A DNA stretch of 64,000 nucleotides from NCBI GenBank assembly GCA_001792895.1, contig MARA01000001.1, positions 1,488,001-1,552,000 of the forward strand. The letters run 5' to 3'. The DNA is from Lentinus brumalis (lineage: Eukaryota; Basidiomycota; Agaricomycetes; Polyporales; Polyporaceae). The notes beneath the pieces were generated by a model. The model saw nothing but the letters and a program-made list of their open reading frames with translations, was not told the origin of the DNA and searched no databases. The position numbers and the translations under genes were made by a program. How positions within the stretch are numbered: position 1 is the first letter of the stretch; the number at the start of each line of letters is the position of its first letter. This document shows, in pieces, positions 58,609 to 64,000 of the stretch.

Positions 58609-59546
58609 TTTGGATGAGATGTTGGTGAGCTGGAGGGGGTATGGGAGAGAGAGGGGATTAGGGAGTTTGTATAGCTGATCGTCGAGAAGATAAACCCACA
58701 CAGGCGCTCACGCTGACGTCCTTACCCACCGGCCTCGGCCCGGCGTCCATGGTGGAAGAACGTTGGTCAACAACTCCGAGCTACTTAAGCTACTACTTAC
58801 TCCGAGGAACTCAGATGCCTGAGGACGAGTCCAATCCAGTCGCATCCACCCGGAACCCACCATGCGAGGGCCAGATTCGTGTCCCACCAGGTCTCGGTCG
58901 CGCGGAATCGTCAAATCACATCTCGGACGGAGTCCCAGCCAGAGTCCAGACCACCTCCACCATATGATTGACCCCCGCTCTCATGTATCTCATGCAGCAG
59001 CATGCCGAAACAGCACAGGAGAGGTATTGTCCTTGTTGGTATGGGTCGGCGCAGACATTTGCGTGGTCCTCGGATGGTCAATAACATACTGGTGAGCAGT
59101 ACCGAACTCTGGGCGTTCAGTCATTCGCGAAATCGATGTTCACGTACGCCAGATAACACCATTGACGGACCAACGAACGCCGCCCAAAGGTCTGCATGTA
59201 CCTCTGGGGATACGTCGTCGTCCAGGCATAACTCCGCGGGTTCCGGATTCGCTCCAAAGTTCCTGTGCTCTGGATAGCGATCTGTGCGACACGTCCTTGT
59301 CAGCTTGACGTCCATGAAGGCACGCATCATATTGGCGAAGACAACGTCACGGTCATACCACTAGCCCAGCAGGAATGCTACTTGGTGTTGGTTCTGTCAA
59401 GCCAGCCACCCACCGAGCCCAGTCAGCCTCCGGCCCATAGGTATATTCGGCGCACCTTCGAGTCTAAGGACAACCTCTCCCTCCAACCAACACTCGTTCG
59501 ACACTTCCTCCTAGCAAGGATTTCCTCCCCCTTATTTAGCCTCAAG
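58609..59546. other. Divergent intergenic region
   Basis: About 940 bp between the starts of the transketolase-like gene and oxalate decarboxylase. It must hold both promoters. No supported gene; a tatatt-like sequence near 59441 is a weak TATA candidate for the decarboxylase. Confidence 0.5.
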
Positions 59547-61582
59547 ATGCCACGCCGCGCAATCAGCAACCTCGCCCGCAAGCTTCTCCCCGCCGTCCTC
59601 CTCGCATACATCCTCGCAACCGTGCAAAGCGCTCCCGTTGGAACTCCCACTTCGGCTGCTCCTTCCCCGACGCCCACGGTGCCGTACGCGAGCGACGACC
59701 CGAACACCGAGCTCTGGGGTCCCTACTCGGACATTGTCCCCCAGCCGCAGCGAGGGCCCTACGGTGCCCCGATCCTGGGCCCGCAGAACATCCCCTTGGC
59801 GCTGCAGAACCCGAGCTTGCTGGCCCCGCCCACGACTGATCACGGTACTGTGTGAGTGGGTGGTGACTATATGCGCTCCATACGTCGCGGGAGGCTGACC
59901 GTCGTGTGCACATACAGCGACAACGCAAAGTGGCCGTTCGCGCTCAGCCACAATCGCTTGCAGACGGGCGGATGGGCTCGCCAGCAGACCGGTTCGTTGC
60001 AAGCGCGATTCTTCTCAGGTCATTGCATCTCAGTCGTATGTATGCGCAGTTGCCGATATGCCCATTGCGACTGGGCTCGCGGGCGTGAACATGCGCCTCG
60101 AGAAGGGGGCCATCCGGTATGTCTGGCGTTCGGGCTACTGCATAGGAACGGTTGGGCTCACGCATATCAGCGAGCTGCACTGGCACAACGCCGCAGAATG
60201 GGCTTACGTCCTCGAGGTAAGTGTGCATGTGGCGTTCACCACTTCCAAGACTGAATGGATTCTCGTGGACAGGGCACTGCGCAAATCTCGACCGTGACCG
60301 CAGAGGGGCAGAACTACGTTGCAAACGTTGTAAGTGGCATTCAACGTTCGCGAATGGGATGCGTATACGATCTGCATTGTGACAGCCCCAAGGCTCGCTC
60401 TGGTACTTGCCGTCGGGTCAGCCGCACTCGATCCAAGCTACCGGCGACGACCCCGATGGCGTGGAGTTCCTCCTCGTGTTCGACAACGGAGAGTTCAACG
60501 AGAACGACACGTTCTTGGTGCGTAGCTCATCCGGGTCGCGATACGGTTGAGATTGACTTTACGCCGCGCAGTTGACGGATTGGCTCGCGCACGTGCCGAA
60601 GGAAGTCCTCGCGAAGAACTTCCACATGAGCGAAGCCGCGTTCGATCGCATCCCCGGCCAGGAGCTGTACATCTTCCCGGGTGGTGCGTCGTCTTCCGTG
60701 CTTCTCCTCGCCCTTTGCCATCCGCTCACATCGTTGGTTCGTCCGGTTCGTGCAGCCGTGCCCTCTGACAACCAGCAGGCGCCGCAGAGCCCGTACGGGA
60801 CGACACCCGAGCCGTACACGTTCGACTTCGCCAGCATGCAGCCGACGCAGTACGCCGGGGGCACGGTCAAGGTCGCCGACTCGCGCAACTTCAAGGTGGC
60901 GAAGACGATCGCGGTGGCCGAAGTGACCGTCCTGCCTGGCGCCATGCGCGAGCTGCATGTGAGTGGGGCTCGCAGATGTCGGTGCGAAAGCCGGGTGTGT
61001 AATTGAGCGACTGCGCTGCAGTGGCATCCGTCGGACGACGAGTGGACGTTCTTCATGTGAGTGCTGCACACTCCTGCGATGTCCGGTGGCCTGGGCTGAT
61101 CTGTCGTGCACAGCGAGGGCACTGCGCGCATTACGCTGTTCGCGGCGAGTGGCAATGCGAGGACGTTCGACTACCAAGGCGGCGACATTGCGTATATCCC
61201 CGGCTCCTACGGCGAGTTGTCTGATAACCTCCTTCCCGCGCCCGGCTGATGGACATCGTCAGGACACTACATCGAGAACACCGGAACGTCGACGCTGCGC
61301 TTCCTGGAGGTTCTGAAGACCGGTGAGTGGTGCAGTGGTGCTCTTCGCCTTCCCTCCCTGAGTGCGTGGTATGCCGGCCCCACAGATGTGTTCCGGGACA
61401 TTAGCTTGAACCAGGTGCGTGTCCGGACTGTGCTCCGAGGAGCCGTGAACGTGCTGACCCTGTTTGACTGACAGTGGCTTGCCCTCACACCTCCGGAGCT
61501 TGTGAAGGCACATCTCCAGCTGTCGGACGAGGCCATTTCGCAGTTGAGCAAGGTCAAGCCGGTAGTTGTTGCGCCTCTGTAG
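59547..61582 (+). CDS. Secreted oxalate decarboxylase (bicupin)
   Basis: Mn-dependent enzyme converting oxalate to formate and CO2, secreted by wood-decay fungi to control oxalic acid. A signal peptide (LLPAVLLAYILATVQSAP) precedes a Pro-rich N-arm with LWGPYSDIVPQPQRGPYGAP. Cupin 1 has MRLEKGAIRELHWHNAAEWA (HxH-x-E metal site), GDLWYLPSGQPHSIQ and EFLLVFDNGEFNENDTF. Cupin 2 has [49 protein letters not shown] and RFLEVLKTDVFRDISLNQWL, ending KVKPVVVAPL with TAG at 61582. About 450 residues in eight or nine exons with short introns. Both metal sites are intact. The start at 59547 gives a proper signal peptide. Regulation unknown; acid or oxalate induction is typical. Confidence 0.87.
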
Positions 61583-61945
61583 ACGAGCTTGTCTTGTTGT
61601 GGGCAGTATGTAAGTAAGACGTGCAAAGCATTGAAAGCGGGCTTGTATGTATTGCTTGGTACATATCTTATCAGTATGTGCGGGATCTTATCTATGTGGC
61701 CGGTGATTGGCCGCCGGGCTTGCCGCCGGCGAAAATGTGACGCCATTCATGCCCGATTTGGGGTCGAGTGGATCTGAGCAGCCTCAGCCTGAGTGCGCTG
61801 GTCTGCGCCTTCTGTCATGTCCGGTTTCCATATTTTATGACTCTCTAGTACTCTCTCTTTCTCTCCGTCTCCCCCGTCTTCTCCCCATAGACTTCTAGAC
61901 CCCTGCTCGTCAGCTCTCTCGACATCGTAGACGCACCTCTCGAAG

Positions 61946-64000
61946 ATGCGGCGCACGACGACGTACCGACCCTCGAGGTCAAGCTCCACCGTCCTCCTCG
62001 TCTTCGTGGTGGCGGTCCTCGCGCTCGCATACTTCAACGAGCCTATGCTCGTCTCCCGGGTTCAACACGTCTCTTTAACGTCCTTGACGACCCTCAAGAA
62101 GAAGAAACCCAAGTTTCGTACGTCGCCACCGTCTGTCGGCTCACGCACGATGCTCACGTTATACACGCAGCGTTCCCCGACTTCAACAGGTATATCCACA
62201 GCCAAACCCTGACTACAGAGGACTTTGGACTCGGTGGGTCCCTCCGCGCGTGTGTATGCACGTCACATTGACCTCTTTCGCTATACAGAGGCACCCGACG
62301 AGCGAGTGATCATCGTCGGCGACACTCACGGCATGAATGACTCTCTCCAGTGAGTTGCACGTTCGTCGGCGGAACCACCGAGTGGGCGCTCCGCCATTCA
62401 TGAGCGGTAGCGGAGAAGCACACAGCGCCATTTGAGGGGCCGTGGATACCTCCGGGTTCCTGCGCAGTGCCCACGGTCCTTCTCTGGCTAACACGTGTGC
62501 AGCCCTCGGTGCCTCTTTCGACTACACAGCACGCTTGAATGTCGTGGCGCTGACTGCTCTCGTTCACACAGCAATCTGTTGTCGACCGTCCGCTACAATC
62601 CGCACAAGGACACTCTCTTTCTGGCAGGGGACATCCTCGCCAAATCCACCGAGGCCGGCTCGCTTGCGATCCTCGACTTCCTTTCACAGCACCGGCAGGG
62701 GAACTGCTACGTGCACGCTAGTGCCGATGCAATTCCAGATCAACAATCCGCGCAGGAGAAGCAGGCTGCCTGCAAGAAAATCTATGCCGTGCGCGGGAAC
62801 CACGACCAGATGATCGTCCAGTGGCGAGCCTGGCGCGAGTGGTTCGAAGGCCTGCAGCTCACCTTCCCTTCGGCGGCGCAGTCGTACCCTCGGCGCATCC
62901 CCCTTTGGCAGCACTCAACCATAATGCGGCCCACACGAGTTCCGCGTCTGACGATGCCGGTCCGCCTGTGGGCACGGGTTCGCAATTCCTCGCGCTCATT
63001 GAGTCGGAATGGATCCGTGACCGGACGAGCGACCCTACCGGCGCAGGCGCGGACCCACAGGAGTGGGTGGACACCATGCGCAAGCGCGCTGTGGGGACCT
63101 GGCGCGAGGAATGGTGGAGGAGGATTCCGCAGCCTGGCAAAGGTCGGGCAAGCAAGGACTTCCTCATGCTCGGAGACCATTACTGGATTGCCAGGTGAGT
63201 ATATGCGCTTATCTCGCCAACGTCCAAGCCCGCTCACGCCTTGCACGTACGTGTTCTAGGAACATGAAACCAGAGCATGCCGAGTTCCTCTTCTCGTTGC
63301 CACTCGTCATCCACGTCCCGTCGGAGCACTTCTTCCTCGTCCATGGCGGTTTGCTCCCATCCGACCCTCGCCGACCCGCAGATGACAAGCACCAACCCCT
63401 CGCACATCCTCCTTCTCCAGTCGATGACGATAATGGTGCGCCGGACGACGACTACGACTACGATTACCCTATCCTGGATCCCGGATACGTTCAGAAAGCC
63501 TTCCCGCGGTGGACCTCGCTTGAGCTGGACGACGAAGTCGAGGAGCTGCGGGTGCTGCAGGAACATGCACTGCTCCGGGACGTGCCGCAAAACCGAGACC
63601 CGTGGGCCATCCTGAACATGCGGAGCGTCCGGAAGGGCGGCAAGGTCTCTCGGCGCGGTGACAAGGGCACCCCCTGGGCGAAGATCTGGAACGGCCAGAT
63701 GAAGCGCTGCGGTGGGTTCAAGAACGCCACCGCGCTTGCTGACGAGGACGAGGAAGACCTTCATGGCGAGATTGCAGGCGCGCACCCGCTTCCATGCTAC
63801 CCATCTACCGTCGTGTACGGTCACGCTGCGTCGCGCGACCTGGATGTTCGTCGCTGGACCGTCGGACTGGACACCGGTTGCTTGTACGGCCGGCGGCTCA
63901 CCTCTCTCGTGCTCAGTCGCGTGCGGCATTCGCACGAGAAGTACGCGCCGTCTCCTACCACTGGCGATGATACCGAAGAGGATGAGGAAGACCAGTTGAG
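61946..64000 (+). CDS. Membrane-anchored metallophosphoesterase (PPN2-like), 3' end missing
   Basis: Calcineurin-like phosphatase; a vacuolar endopolyphosphatase Ppn2-type role is suggested by layout. A single N-terminal anchor (SSTVLLVFVVAVLALAYF) precedes VIIVGDTHGMNDSLH (metal motif I), TLFLAGDILAKS (motif II), YAVRGNHDQMIVQW (motif III), FFLVHGGLLPSDPR (His motif) and VVYGHAASRDLDVRRWTVGL / DTGCLYGRRLTSLVL (final His motif). Introns at about 62119-62170, 62234-62288 and 62351-62570 (the last is longer), plus one near 63196. The frame drops one base in the C run 62899-62903; one added C joins SYPRRIP to PLAALNHNAAHT. The gene runs past 64000 in an acidic stretch. A second low-complexity Asp/Tyr insert lies near 63430-63480. 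Confidence 0.78.

Noticed and set aside
1..64000. CRISPR arrays, bacterial operons or rRNA genes
   Set aside because: None seen; the introns, gene families and promoters are those of a fungal nuclear chromosome.

Overview
The window looks like nuclear DNA of an Agaricomycete (mushroom-forming, probably wood-decaying basidiomycete; Polyporales is a guess). The reasons are GC-rich genes with many 45-70 nt GT-AG introns, F-box and DUF6534-type gene families, a fused uridine kinase/UPRT, and oxalate decarboxylase. Spliced models were assembled by eye, so internal exon borders are less certain than starts and stops.

Layout. 1-0.9 kb: 3' part of a DUF6534-type membrane protein. 1.2-8.0 kb: three tandem class V aminotransferases on the minus strand, the middle one broken. 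8.4-17.8 kb: housekeeping genes (uridine kinase/UPRT, NCS2 tRNA thiolation protein, vacuolar Ca2+/H+ exchanger, COX4). 17.8-20.9 kb: no convincing gene. 20.9-23.0 kb: secreted protein with a duplicated domain. 23.6-27.1 kb: two adjacent, distantly related unknown proteins. 27.3-35.4 kb: SVF1, an F-box pseudogene, OMA1, a second F-box gene. 35.9-47.0 kb: a duplicated CxxC/F-box gene. One copy is split by a 3,349-bp pogo/Fot1-type transposon with an intact transposase; between the copies lies an alpha/beta-hydrolase split by a second TIR-like insert. 47.4-61.6 kb: a 12-cysteine secreted peptide, homogentisate dioxygenase, two tandem zinc alcohol dehydrogenases, a transketolase-family enzyme and oxalate decarboxylase. 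61.9 kb to the end: an anchored metallophosphatase that runs off the window.

Main points of interest. The best-defined mobile system is the TA-flanked DD35D transposon; the other gene copy supplies its empty site. The inverted-repeat insert in the hydrolase and a 329-bp MITE-like inverted repeat inside the transposon are further mobile-DNA candidates. Seven reading-frame breaks in six otherwise good genes lie in short G/C runs and would each be cured by one extra G or C. This suggests systematic homopolymer undercalling, so 'pseudogene' labels here should be read with care.

The metabolic genes of the right half (tyrosine catabolism, alcohol/aldehyde redox, oxalate removal) fit a saprotroph, but they do not form an obvious single pathway.
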